From an uncultured Pseudomonadales bacterium (GTDB lineage Bacteria > Pseudomonadota > Gammaproteobacteria > Pseudomonadales > Pseudohongiellaceae), in contig CALSUH010000007.1 in NCBI GenBank assembly GCA_943789485.1, positions 186,001-250,000 on the forward strand: a DNA stretch of 64,000 nucleotides, written 5' to 3'. A model generated the notes under the pieces. The model saw nothing but the letters and a program-made list of their open reading frames with translations. It ran no database searches and was not told the DNA's origin. The position numbers were made by a program, and so were the translations under genes. This document shows, piece by piece, positions 16,895-25,030 of the stretch. Numbering within the stretch: the first letter of the stretch is position 1; each line of letters opens with the position of its first letter.

Positions 16895-18688
16895 ATGAGT
16901 AGTGCACACGACATTTTACATTCCATTTTTGGTTTTTCGTCTTTTCGCCCTCCCCAAGATCAAATAATCGACGCCCTTATCCTCGGCGACGATGCATTGG
17001 TTTTGATGCCCACTGGCGGCGGTAAGTCGCTGTGCTATCAGATTCCAGCACTGGTACGAGAGGGTTGCGGCGTTGTTATTTCTCCTCTGATCGCATTGAT
17101 GCAGGACCAGGTAAGTGCAATGCGATTACTGGGAGTACGCGCCTCTTTTCTCAACTCTACTTTGAGCACCGCTGAAGCCAGAGAGATCGAGCGCGCCCTG
17201 CTTGCTGGCGAATTGGACCTACTCTATATAGCACCAGAGCGGTTTACTCAGGCAAACACACTAAGACTGCTTCGTGAAGCCCCGATCTCACTGTTCGCCA
17301 TTGACGAGGCTCATTGTGTCTCGCAGTGGGGGCATGATTTTCGAGCCGACTACCTAAAGCTCAGCCTGCTACACGAACTGTTTCCAGAAATTCCGCGCAT
17401 CGCACTTACAGCGACCGCAGACGCTAGAACCCGCACTGAAATTATCAGTCGATTACAGTTAGAAGAAGCGGGGCAGTTCATCGCCGGCTTCGATCGCCCC
17501 AATATCTGCTATCGCATCGCGTTAAAACACAATGCGAAACAACAATTCTTGAAATTTTTGAAAGACGAACACGCGAACGATGCGGGCATCGTGTATTGCC
17601 TCTCGAGGAAGAAGACAGAGGACATCGCCTATTGGCTGCAAACCCAGGGCTTCAACGCGCTTGCTTATCATGCTGGACTGCCTGCTGAGACTAGAGCGGA
17701 TCATCAGAGTAAATTCCTGCGCGACGAGGGGGTGATCATCGTTGCCACCATCGCCTTCGGCATGGGAATCGATAAACCCGATGTGCGTTTCGTCGCTCAC
17801 CTGGACCTGCCGAAGACAATCGAGTCTTACTATCAGGAAACCGGTCGCGCTGGCCGTGATGGTGAGCCTGCCGATGCATGGATGATCTACGGTTTGCAGG
17901 ATGTCATTAAACTGAGGCAGATGATGGAAGGCTCAGCTGGCAGCGAAGAATATAAGCGTGCGGAGCAGCACCGCCTAAATGCGATGCTGGGCCTGTGTGA
18001 GATTACTAGCTGTCGTCGTCAGGCCCTTCTTGGCTATTTTGACGATGAAATGGAACATGCTTGTGGAAATTGTGATTGCTGCCTCGAACCGCCACAAACT
18101 TGGGATGGCACTGAGGCAGCAAGAAAGGCGTTAAGCGTCACCTATCGCACTAATCAGCGCTTCGGGGTGAATCACCTCATCGACGTGCTTCGCGGCGCCG
18201 AAAACGACAAGGTATTTCAATTCGATCACCATCGGCTTGCCTCCCACGGCATCGGCCAGGAACTAGACAATAACCAGTGGCGCTCGGTATTCAGACAGTT
18301 GGTCGCCAGAGGCTATTTAAGCGTCGACCTGGAGCGCTTCGGCGCGCTTCGGCTAGAGGAAAGTTGCCGGCCCTTGCTACGCGGCGAAGAGTCAATTCAA
18401 CTTCGAGTTGATGTTAAGCAGAAAACAGCGAAGCGACAAACCAAGACACCACTTGCCGCCGATGTCGATGTCGCCCTATGGGAAGCACTGCGTGAATGCA
18501 GACGGCAATTTGCCGAAGATAAAGGCGTGCCACCCTACGTGATCTTTCACGACAGCGCTTTGCAGGAGATGTGCGTGAATCTGCCCCAAGATATGGATGC
18601 TTTTGGCATGGTGAGCGGCGTGGGAGAGAGGAAACTGGAGAAATACGGGCCGGCATTTTTAAGGGTTATTACAGATCATCTGGCTTAG
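16895..18688 (+). CDS. recQ: ATP-dependent DNA helicase RecQ
   Basis: The 597-residue product is close in length to E. coli RecQ (about 610). It shows motif 0 FRPPQDQIIDAL, Walker A LMPTGGGKSLCYQIPA, DEAH box FAIDEAHCVSQWGHDFR, ALTATAD, and motif VI YYQETGRAGRDGEPA. The zinc site CRRQALLGYFDD...CGNCDCCLEPP follows, then a winged-helix RQC region and an HRDC domain in the last ~75 residues (VALWEALRECRRQFAED...GVGERKLEKYG). RecQ unwinds DNA 3' to 5' in recombination and fork repair. The frame stays open upstream to 16769, but the family N-terminus and a -10-like TATACT at 16881-16886 support the ATG at 16895, perhaps leaderless. Confidence 0.95.
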   Translation: MSSAHDILHSIFGFSSFRPPQDQIIDALILGDDALVLMPTGGGKSLCYQIPALVREGCGVVISPLIALMQDQVSAMRLLGVRASFLNSTLSTAEAREIERALLAGELDLLYIAPERFTQANTLRLLREAPISLFAIDEAHCVSQWGHDFRADYLKLSLLHELFPEIPRIALTATADARTRTEIISRLQLEEAGQFIAGFDRPNICYRIALKHNAKQQFLKFLKDEHANDAGIVYCLSRKKTEDIAYWLQTQGFNALAYHAGLPAETRADHQSKFLRDEGVIIVATIAFGMGIDKPDVRFVAHLDLPKTIESYYQETGRAGRDGEPADAWMIYGLQDVIKLRQMMEGSAGSEEYKRAEQHRLNAMLGLCEITSCRRQALLGYFDDEMEHACGNCDCCLEPPQTWDGTEAARKALSVTYRTNQRFGVNHLIDVLRGAENDKVFQFDHHRLASHGIGQELDNNQWRSVFRQLVARGYLSVDLERFGALRLEESCRPLLRGEESIQLRVDVKQKTAKRQTKTPLAADVDVALWEALRECRRQFAEDKGVPPYVIFHDSALQEMCVNLPQDMDAFGMVSGVGERKLEKYGPAFLRVITDHLA

Positions 18689-18726
18689 GTGATTGCTGGG
18701 GGCTCAATCAGTTAAGTTCAGCATCT

Positions 18727-18791
18727 TTAGTTGGCACGGCTCTGGTTTTCCTCAAAAATAGAGATTGCAAAGGTGCGCCTTAGTTGGCACG
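18727..18791. repeat. Two 12-bp direct repeats upstream of the TPR gene
   Basis: TTAGTTGGCACG occurs at 18727-18738 and again at 18780-18791, start to start 53 bp, in the intergenic space between recQ and the TPR-soxC run. The TTGGCACG core recalls the -24 element of sigma-54 promoters, but no matching TTGC -12 element follows at the right distance in either copy. The repeats could be a regulator binding pair. Confidence 0.4.
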
Positions 18792-18827
18792 ATTAAGCAA
18801 TCTAAAATTATAAAGTAAGGAATCCCG

Positions 18828-20417
18828 ATGGTCAGTCGAAATCCCTCCAATCAAGTCGTAGCAACACTCTTGAGCCTATTCGTCATTCCGTTTGTAGCAA
18901 ATAGTCATGCTGCTGAATTGGACCGTATTGGCACCTTCGATTTCCCAACGTCAGGCTCACCTGCCGCTCAGGAACATTTCATCCGCGGCGTGGGCTATCT
19001 ACATAGCTTTGGCATGGTTCAGGCCCAGAATGAATTTCGAAGCGCTCAGGAGATCCAACCTGATTTCGCTATGGCCTATTGGGGCGAGGCATTCACCTAT
19101 CAGCATCCTTTCTTTGGCCAGAAGGACGCCGGTCCTGGCGAAGCCTTAATGCGCCTAGGTGCAACTAGTGCGGAACGGCTCGCCAAGGCACCCACGGATA
19201 GAGAAAAGGGCTTTCTGCTAGCAGCCGAAGCCTATGCGCTGACCGTTGGAGGCATGCCAGAGAGACGCATTGCCTGGATGAATGCAATGGCCGAGCTCTA
19301 CGCAAAATATCCCGATGACTTTGAGGTCAAAGCCTTCTACACCGCGTCCATGCTGTCCGGTGCGACGGCGTCTGGCGCAGATAGGCAGCGCATCAATATG
19401 CGCGCCGGCGCCTTAGCTTTGGAAATGTTCAAGGAGAACGACAATCATCCCGGCGCAGCTCACTACGTAATACACTCCTTCGACGATCCAGTCCATGCGC
19501 CCATTGCGTTGGAAGCGGCAACTGCCTACGCCGATATAGCACCCGCCGTATCTCATGCCCGTCATATGCCCACTCACATATTCATTCAACATGGCATGTG
19601 GAATGAAGTCTCTCTCTGGAACGATTCCGCCTTCAACGCAGGGCTAGAACTGTGGAGTGAGGGTGATCCCACCGGAGATATGAATCACTCCTCTGACTGG
19701 GGTCAGTATGGCGATCTGCAACTGGGTGACCTCGAGAAGTCCGAGAGATGGATCAAACGCGGCCAGATGGTTCTTGACAACGCCCCCAGCAGCACACGCG
19801 CAGCGGGCACTGTTAAGACGATGAAGGCAAGGCACATTATTGAGAGCAAGCAATGGAAATTACAGCCTTTCACCGATGATCTCGATGCCACCGAATTGCT
19901 CGCACTGGGTCTAAGCGCCGCTCACCTTGATGATTTAGCACTGGCAAATCAAGTCGTAGCGAAATTGGACAAAATGCTAGCGGATAGTCCTGATAATGAG
20001 CAGCTAAAATTAATACATCACGAAGTTGCCGCTGTAACTCTCCACAAGGAATCTATGCAGCAAGCTATGGTTGATGTAGCTAAAAGGCAGCAGGCTATAG
20101 AGCTGATTCAAGCAGCTATGACAATTAGAGAAGGTCAACGAGCACCAAACGGCGCTGCTACTCCACTAAAACCCGTGCATGAATTGGCCGCAGAAATGAT
20201 GTTAGAAATGGGCATGCACGACGAAGCAGCAGAGCTATTTGGAACTTCATTGCAACGTTTGAAAAACCGACCTTGGTCACTTCTTGGCGCTGCGCGCAGC
20301 CACAAGAACTTGGGCGAGCAAGGCAAAGCCTCAATGATGTACGAATCCTTGTTAGCTGTATGGAGCGATGACAGTCACTCTGCTGTTCAGGAAGCGAAGC
20401 AATACCTAGGTTATTAG
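18828..20417 (+). CDS. Exported TPR-rich protein
   Basis: The 529-residue product has a signal peptide (to VANSHAAEL) and several TPR-like helix pairs, for example HSFGMVQAQNEFRSAQEIQP with DFAMAYWGEAF, and near the C-terminus MMLEMGMHDEAAELF...RPWSLLGAARSHKNLGEQ. A conserved His-rich middle section (HPGAAHYVIHSFDDP, HARHMPTHIFIQHGMWNE) marks a family of periplasmic TPR proteins that may bind metal; its function is not known. AAGGA lies 6 nt before the ATG. It precedes the SoxC-like gene by 52 nt on the same strand, so it may assist that molybdoenzyme, which is an inference from position. Confidence 0.75.
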   Translation: MVSRNPSNQVVATLLSLFVIPFVANSHAAELDRIGTFDFPTSGSPAAQEHFIRGVGYLHSFGMVQAQNEFRSAQEIQPDFAMAYWGEAFTYQHPFFGQKDAGPGEALMRLGATSAERLAKAPTDREKGFLLAAEAYALTVGGMPERRIAWMNAMAELYAKYPDDFEVKAFYTASMLSGATASGADRQRINMRAGALALEMFKENDNHPGAAHYVIHSFDDPVHAPIALEAATAYADIAPAVSHARHMPTHIFIQHGMWNEVSLWNDSAFNAGLELWSEGDPTGDMNHSSDWGQYGDLQLGDLEKSERWIKRGQMVLDNAPSSTRAAGTVKTMKARHIIESKQWKLQPFTDDLDATELLALGLSAAHLDDLALANQVVAKLDKMLADSPDNEQLKLIHHEVAAVTLHKESMQQAMVDVAKRQQAIELIQAAMTIREGQRAPNGAATPLKPVHELAAEMMLEMGMHDEAAELFGTSLQRLKNRPWSLLGAARSHKNLGEQGKASMMYESLLAVWSDDSHSAVQEAKQYLGY

Positions 20418-20469
20418 TCGCTAGGTTGCCAATAAATAAAATGCTGTCTGAAATAAAAAGAGAACATCT

Positions 20470-21741
20470 ATGACTAAGCAGGATTTAGAAATAGTAGCTG
20501 CCAATGGATTGATCAACCGACGCCACCTTCTTGGCCTCGGTTTGGCAGGAATGGGCACAGTCGCATCCACTTCCTTACTAGGCGCCGACGCCGGGCTCAA
20601 TCTAGAAATTCCAGGATGGTCTAAGCAACCTGGAGCCAACGCTAGTGGCTATGGCTCGCGCTCTAGGTTTACCGACGACATGCAGAGAATGTCGGGCAAC
20701 CCCAATCCACTTTATCCTGGTGGCGGGGCATCGCGCTCACCCCTGCATCAATTGCAGGGATCGATCACGCCAAATAGCCTTCACTTTGAGCGACATCATG
20801 CAGGCATACCCGATATAGATCCGGCTCAGCATAAATTGGTTATTCATGGATTGGTACGTCAGCCTCTGGTATTCAGCTATGAAGACCTGCTGCGCTATCC
20901 GATGGTTAGCAAGATTTATTTTCTTGAGTGTTCAGGAAATAGCGGCTCTCTGTTCGGCCCTAATCCTGCCGATGGCAGCGCACAGAGTCTGCATGGTTTG
21001 GTTTCTGGCGCCGAATGGACCGGCATCCCGCTTTCGACTCTGTTAGACGAGGCGGGAGTAGATTCCGATGCTCAGTGGATCAACGCCGTAGGCGCAGATG
21101 CAGCCAGCATGGGTCGCTCTATTCCTCTCAACCGTGCTATGGATGATGTAATGCTGGCACTGTTTCAGAATGGCGAACCAGTGCGGCCTGGTCAGGGTTA
21201 TCCGATGCGCCTTTTCGTACCGGGTTGCGAAGGCAACATCAGCGTTAAATGGTTGACGCAAATAAAACTTACGCGTGAGCCGACTCACTTTCGCGATGAA
21301 ACAAGCAAATATACAGACACCCAGCTCGACCGCAAAAGTCAGCAATTTACCTTTCCTATGGGTATCAAGTCAGTCATCACAGCACCCTCAGGACAGATGA
21401 AGTTGGAAAGACAAGGCATCTATCAGGTGACAGGTATTGCATGGTCTGGTCGCGGCAGCATTCGCCGGGTCGAAGTTAGCGCAGATGGCGGGCGAACCTG
21501 GGCCGATGCGATGATTGATTCCCATCAGAGTGAGAAAGCCTTGGCGAGGTTCAGAATCCCGTGGCAATGGTCTGGAGGCGATGCTGTTCTGCAAAGTCGA
21601 GCTACAGACAGCCAAGGCAATGTTCAGCCAACACGCACCAGCCTCGTAACAGAGAAAGGCAATATCAGCACCTATCATTTCCACGGCATTCAGAGTTGGG
21701 CCGTTAACACGGCAGGAGATGTTGCCAATGTTTACGCTTAA
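20470..21741 (+). CDS. soxC: SoxC-like sulfite dehydrogenase, molybdopterin subunit
   Basis: The 423-residue protein begins with a Tat-type leader (NRRHLLGLGLAGMGTVAS), fitting export of a folded cofactor-bearing enzyme. The sulfite-oxidase fold is shown by ITPNSLHFERHHAGIP, YFLECSGNSGSLFG with the molybdenum-liganding Cys, HGLVSGAEWTGIPLSTLL and PMRLFVPGCEGNISVKWL, followed by the dimerisation domain (GVRRVEVSADGGRTWADA-like IRRVEVSADGGRTW). SoxC with cytochrome SoxD oxidises sulfane sulfur or sulfite in the periplasm. The next gene overlaps by 14 nt and encodes a cytochrome, as expected for a SoxCD pair. No soxXYZAB genes are in the window. Confidence 0.85.
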   Translation: MTKQDLEIVAANGLINRRHLLGLGLAGMGTVASTSLLGADAGLNLEIPGWSKQPGANASGYGSRSRFTDDMQRMSGNPNPLYPGGGASRSPLHQLQGSITPNSLHFERHHAGIPDIDPAQHKLVIHGLVRQPLVFSYEDLLRYPMVSKIYFLECSGNSGSLFGPNPADGSAQSLHGLVSGAEWTGIPLSTLLDEAGVDSDAQWINAVGADAASMGRSIPLNRAMDDVMLALFQNGEPVRPGQGYPMRLFVPGCEGNISVKWLTQIKLTREPTHFRDETSKYTDTQLDRKSQQFTFPMGIKSVITAPSGQMKLERQGIYQVTGIAWSGRGSIRRVEVSADGGRTWADAMIDSHQSEKALARFRIPWQWSGGDAVLQSRATDSQGNVQPTRTSLVTEKGNISTYHFHGIQSWAVNTAGDVANVYA

Positions 21742-22261
21742 GAAGCTTCTAAGTGCAGCAGCGGTTTCAGCAAGCCTAGCAACAGGCCTATCAGCTGTAG
21801 TCCAAGCCCAATCGCTTGGCACCCCAATAAATGAGAGCCAATTACAGGGTTTCGATCTGATCGCACAACCCGACGGCAGTGGCTACCCGGCAGGCAGCGG
21901 CACGGCAATGCAGGGAAAGGCTGTCTTCGAGAGACGCTGCGTGGCCTGCCATGGCATGAATGGAGAAGGAACAAACGCGAACACGCGCCTAGTAGGTGGC
22001 GACATGCAGTCCGAGGAACGACCGATCCGCACAGTAGGCAGCTACTGGCCCCATGCCAGCACGCTTTTCGACTACGTGCAGCGAGCCATGCCTGCAGACG
22101 CACCTAAATCACTGACCAGCGATGAGGTGTACCAGGTAATAGCCTATGTACTGCATTTAAACAGTATTATTGAGGACTCCCTAGTTCTGAATAAGGAAAC
22201 CCTCATGCAAGTCGAAATGCCCAACAAGGACGGATTCATCGATAACAGCCAAGCCCTCTAA
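21728..22261 (+). CDS. SoxD-like c-type cytochrome subunit
   Basis: This 177-residue exported cytochrome has a signal peptide (MFTLKKLLSAAAVSASLAT, cleaved near VVQAQS) and one haem motif, FERRCVACHGMNGEGTNANT, with later MPADAPKSLTSDEVYQVIAYVLHLN typical of the SoxD cytochrome domain and its distal Met. Canonical SoxD is a diheme protein of ~380 residues; this is a shorter monohaem version. The ATG at 21728 lies inside the end of soxC, a translationally coupled overlap. It would accept electrons from the SoxC-like subunit. Confidence 0.8.
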   Translation: MFTLKKLLSAAAVSASLATGLSAVVQAQSLGTPINESQLQGFDLIAQPDGSGYPAGSGTAMQGKAVFERRCVACHGMNGEGTNANTRLVGGDMQSEERPIRTVGSYWPHASTLFDYVQRAMPADAPKSLTSDEVYQVIAYVLHLNSIIEDSLVLNKETLMQVEMPNKDGFIDNSQAL

Positions 22262-22271
22262 AACACCCTCT

Positions 22272-22317
22272 GGGAGCCTCCAAAGCTAGGTGTGACCAAC
22301 TGTCACAGGAGGTTCCC
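22272..22317 (+). terminator. Nested hairpin after the sox pair
   Basis: A 10-bp stem with one G-U pair (22272-22281 with 22308-22317) encloses an inner TGTGAC/GTCACA stem. No uridine run follows, so it is a possible Rho-assisted terminator or stability element, not a classic intrinsic terminator. Confidence 0.4.
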
Positions 22318-22378
22318 TAGCCTCGCAAATCCAAGTATGATCCTCTCGCCTTAGAAATATCACTCAAGAGAGGATCCA

Positions 22379-24661
22379 ATGAGAAAGTTTTGGTTGAATT
22401 TGTGCCTATTGTGCACTGCAGTAGCATTGTTGTTTTCAAAATCAGTAAGCGCCGCCGAGTCCGGGCTAGTCATGCCCCTTATCGACGGTGAGCCGAGCTT
22501 CGCCGACTTCCAGAATATGACCCCCTCTTCAGTATTGGCCCGCTCTATGGCGAAGGTCGACAGTTTCGTTCAGCGCGAGCCCGAGCCCGATGAGCCTTCC
22601 GCACAACGCACCGAGGTTTACATCGGCTACGATCAGAATGAATTGCATGTAATATTTCTAGCCTTCGATACGGATCCAGATCAAATTAGAGCAAACCTCT
22701 CATCAAGAGAGAATATAGATGGCGATGACCATGTCGAGATATCCTTCGACACATTCAATGATCAACGCGCTGCTTTCTCATTCAGAACCACTCCGCTAGG
22801 CATTCAATGGGATGCACGCTGGACCGAAGGCTCTTCGCGCCGTGCGGGCTTCGACACCACATTAGAAATGGTATGGGAAAGCGACGGACAGCTTACCGAT
22901 CAGGGCTATATGGCAAAAATGGCTATTCCGCTGCGCAGCCTGCGATTCCCAGATAACTCAGAGCAGAATTGGCGCATTCAGTTCGGCCGCAACATCCCTC
23001 GCTATGGCGAAGAATCGTACTGGCCCCCTTACTCTGTAAACGTTGAAGGCCGCTTGAACCAAACTGCAACACTTACCGGGATTCGCGATGTGTCTCCGGG
23101 AAATAACTCACAGATCATCCCCTTCATCTTCGCGAGAGAAGTTGATTCCCTAGACCTCGGCGCAACAGGTGGTCCCAAATTCGATCAGAGTTCTGAACAA
23201 GATCTAGGCTTGGACGCAAAGTTTATTTTCAATGATTCGATGGTGCTCGACGTCACTCTTAATCCAGATTTCTCACAAGTAGAATCGGATCAGCCACAGG
23301 TAACATTGAACGAACGTTTCGAAGTGCAGTTTCCAGAACGTCGCCCTTTCTTCGTTGAAAACGCCGACTTTTTTGCAACGGACTCGACACTCGTTTTTAC
23401 CAGAAGAATCATAGATCCCGAGGGCGGCGCACGCTTTACTGGCCGTGCAGGCAACTTTGGCTTTGGTAGTATTCTAATCAACGATGAGGCCCCCGGCCTT
23501 AATCGAGCTGATAACGACCCACTAAGAGGCGAGAAAGCTAACGTTGCGATCTTGCGTGGATTTATGGATATTTCAGATCAAGACCGCGTCGGAGTGCTAC
23601 TGACCAACCGCGATCTCGCCGACGGTCACAACACAGTAGCAAGCATTGATGGCCGCTTTAAGCTCAACAATAACTGGACTACTCAGCTTCAGTTCGTGGG
23701 CACCGATAGTGAGGCGTTCGATGGCAGCTCGGAAACAACTGGCTACCAGCGCAATATTCAAGTGAATCGCGCGGGCCGCTCGTTCAGCAACCACACACAT
23801 TTTATTGAGACTACTAGCGACTTCCGCGCCGAGTTAGGCTTCCAATCTCGTTTCTTCCGTTCTGACTCTTCGGGTCTGCACCAGCGTGTAAACTTTAATT
23901 TCTATCCAGAAGATTCCAGTCTCAACAGATGGAATGCCAATCTGTTTGGTGTCTACATCAATGATATCGGTGGCGATAAAATCTACTCACAGCTTGGGCC
24001 AGGATTCGGTGCGAATTTCGATACAAATATCTTTAGCGCAAGTTATACGGAGTATTCCGAAACGCTCCGGCCGAAAGATTTTACTGGCATCATGACGAAC
24101 CGAACCTATGAATACGAAGATTTCAACTTCGGCTATAAGAATACAACACTAAACACCTTGTCGTTTAGTGCGAGCCTCAGGACTGGAACAACCCTGAACT
24201 TGGTACCTCCCAGAGGAACATTGCCTAGCATCGCAGACACAACTCGATTCAGTGTCGATATGCTTTGGCGTCCAATCGATAGACTTCGCATCTCGAATAC
24301 TTTCTTCCATACAGAACTGCAAACTAAATCTGGCGGCACAGACATCTTCACTAACGATATTTTCCGCAGTAACTGGAACTATCAGTTCACTAAGGAATGG
24401 TCGCTACGTTTCATCGCACAGTACGATGAAACAGATGCCGGTCCAGCATCAAGGTTAGTCGACGATGAGAACCTAAACTTCGATATACTTCTACGCTACG
24501 TGATCAACCCATGGTCTGCGTTCTACGTTGGTTACAACACGAACCAGAGTAATTTCGACATCGTCGAGATGGAAGGCGAAAGAGAATTGGTGATAGCCAA
24601 TGATCTAAAGAATGATGGAGACCAGGTCTTCATGAAGTTCTCCTACCTATTTCAGCGCTAA
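22379..24661 (+). CDS. Outer-membrane DUF5916 protein with CBM9-like N-terminal domain
   Basis: The 760-residue protein has a signal peptide (to SVSAAES), then a CBM9-like sandwich (residues ~30-210: VYIGYDQNELHVIFLAFDTDP, HVEISFDTFNDQRAAFSFRTTPLG), and a DUF5916 beta-barrel region with the family hallmark VTLNPDFSQVESDQPQ...FPERRPFFVENADFF. Alternating aromatic strands continue to a C-terminal FMKFSYLFQR. The family is predicted to sit in the outer membrane, with an unknown ligand, possibly carbohydrate because of the CBM9 fold. It follows the sox pair by ~120 nt with its own AGAGAGG ribosome binding site. Confidence 0.85.
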   Translation: MRKFWLNLCLLCTAVALLFSKSVSAAESGLVMPLIDGEPSFADFQNMTPSSVLARSMAKVDSFVQREPEPDEPSAQRTEVYIGYDQNELHVIFLAFDTDPDQIRANLSSRENIDGDDHVEISFDTFNDQRAAFSFRTTPLGIQWDARWTEGSSRRAGFDTTLEMVWESDGQLTDQGYMAKMAIPLRSLRFPDNSEQNWRIQFGRNIPRYGEESYWPPYSVNVEGRLNQTATLTGIRDVSPGNNSQIIPFIFAREVDSLDLGATGGPKFDQSSEQDLGLDAKFIFNDSMVLDVTLNPDFSQVESDQPQVTLNERFEVQFPERRPFFVENADFFATDSTLVFTRRIIDPEGGARFTGRAGNFGFGSILINDEAPGLNRADNDPLRGEKANVAILRGFMDISDQDRVGVLLTNRDLADGHNTVASIDGRFKLNNNWTTQLQFVGTDSEAFDGSSETTGYQRNIQVNRAGRSFSNHTHFIETTSDFRAELGFQSRFFRSDSSGLHQRVNFNFYPEDSSLNRWNANLFGVYINDIGGDKIYSQLGPGFGANFDTNIFSASYTEYSETLRPKDFTGIMTNRTYEYEDFNFGYKNTTLNTLSFSASLRTGTTLNLVPPRGTLPSIADTTRFSVDMLWRPIDRLRISNTFFHTELQTKSGGTDIFTNDIFRSNWNYQFTKEWSLRFIAQYDETDAGPASRLVDDENLNFDILLRYVINPWSAFYVGYNTNQSNFDIVEMEGERELVIANDLKNDGDQVFMKFSYLFQR

Positions 24662-25030
24662 ATTCTTTGCATTGATATTTTGCAGTGGGCTAACGTCAAT
24701 CAGGCCCACTGCAACTGAGAATAGCCCGCCCGCCTTACTGTCACAAAATATTACATAAACCCCAGAGCGACGCCTATCGCCCGATAGGTCACGGGCTATG
24801 CTTGAACGCGTCGAAAGCCGTGCGGTCCGGCATCATTTCGATGAGAATATTCGTGACCAACACAGCGATGCACTTCCCCCTGCAAGATAAAGGCGCCACT
24901 CACTCTTGGCGTACGTTGGCAGTGGTTGAGCGAAGCGTTTATACTAGGCTTACTTCCTTATCTTCGGGGCTGCACCAGCAGTAAGACATTTCACTAGCCT
25001 AAGCAATAAGCCCACCAAGAGAGCTAGCCG
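24662..25030 (+). other. 369-bp intergenic region with strong secondary structure
   Basis: No gene is evident. Three symmetrical elements are seen. A perfect 9-bp stem with a 13-nt loop (24682-24712) closes the DUF5916 gene and may end its message, although no T-run follows. An 8-bp perfect outer pair (ATAGCCCG at 24721-24728 with CGGGCTAT at 24792-24799) encloses a tight hairpin CCTATC-GCCC-GATAGG (24773-24788). This two-level fold lies ~230 nt upstream of the Met-rich gene and could be a structured leader or small RNA. No known riboswitch class was recognised. Confidence 0.45.

Noticed and set aside
18731..18800. Sigma-54 promoter from TTGGCACG
   Set aside because: No TTGC(A/T) element follows 4-5 bases after either copy.
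20470..22261. Whole sox cluster
   Set aside because: Only the SoxC and cytochrome parts are present; no soxX, Y, Z, A or B gene adjoins.
24682..24730. Cobalamin riboswitch, because of GCCCACTGCAACTG
   Set aside because: The stretch is part of a simple inverted repeat, and the other B12-box elements are missing.
24802..24984. 60-codon plus-strand frame in the structured gap
   Set aside because: No ribosome binding site, no known domain and low-complexity codon use; it is probably chance.
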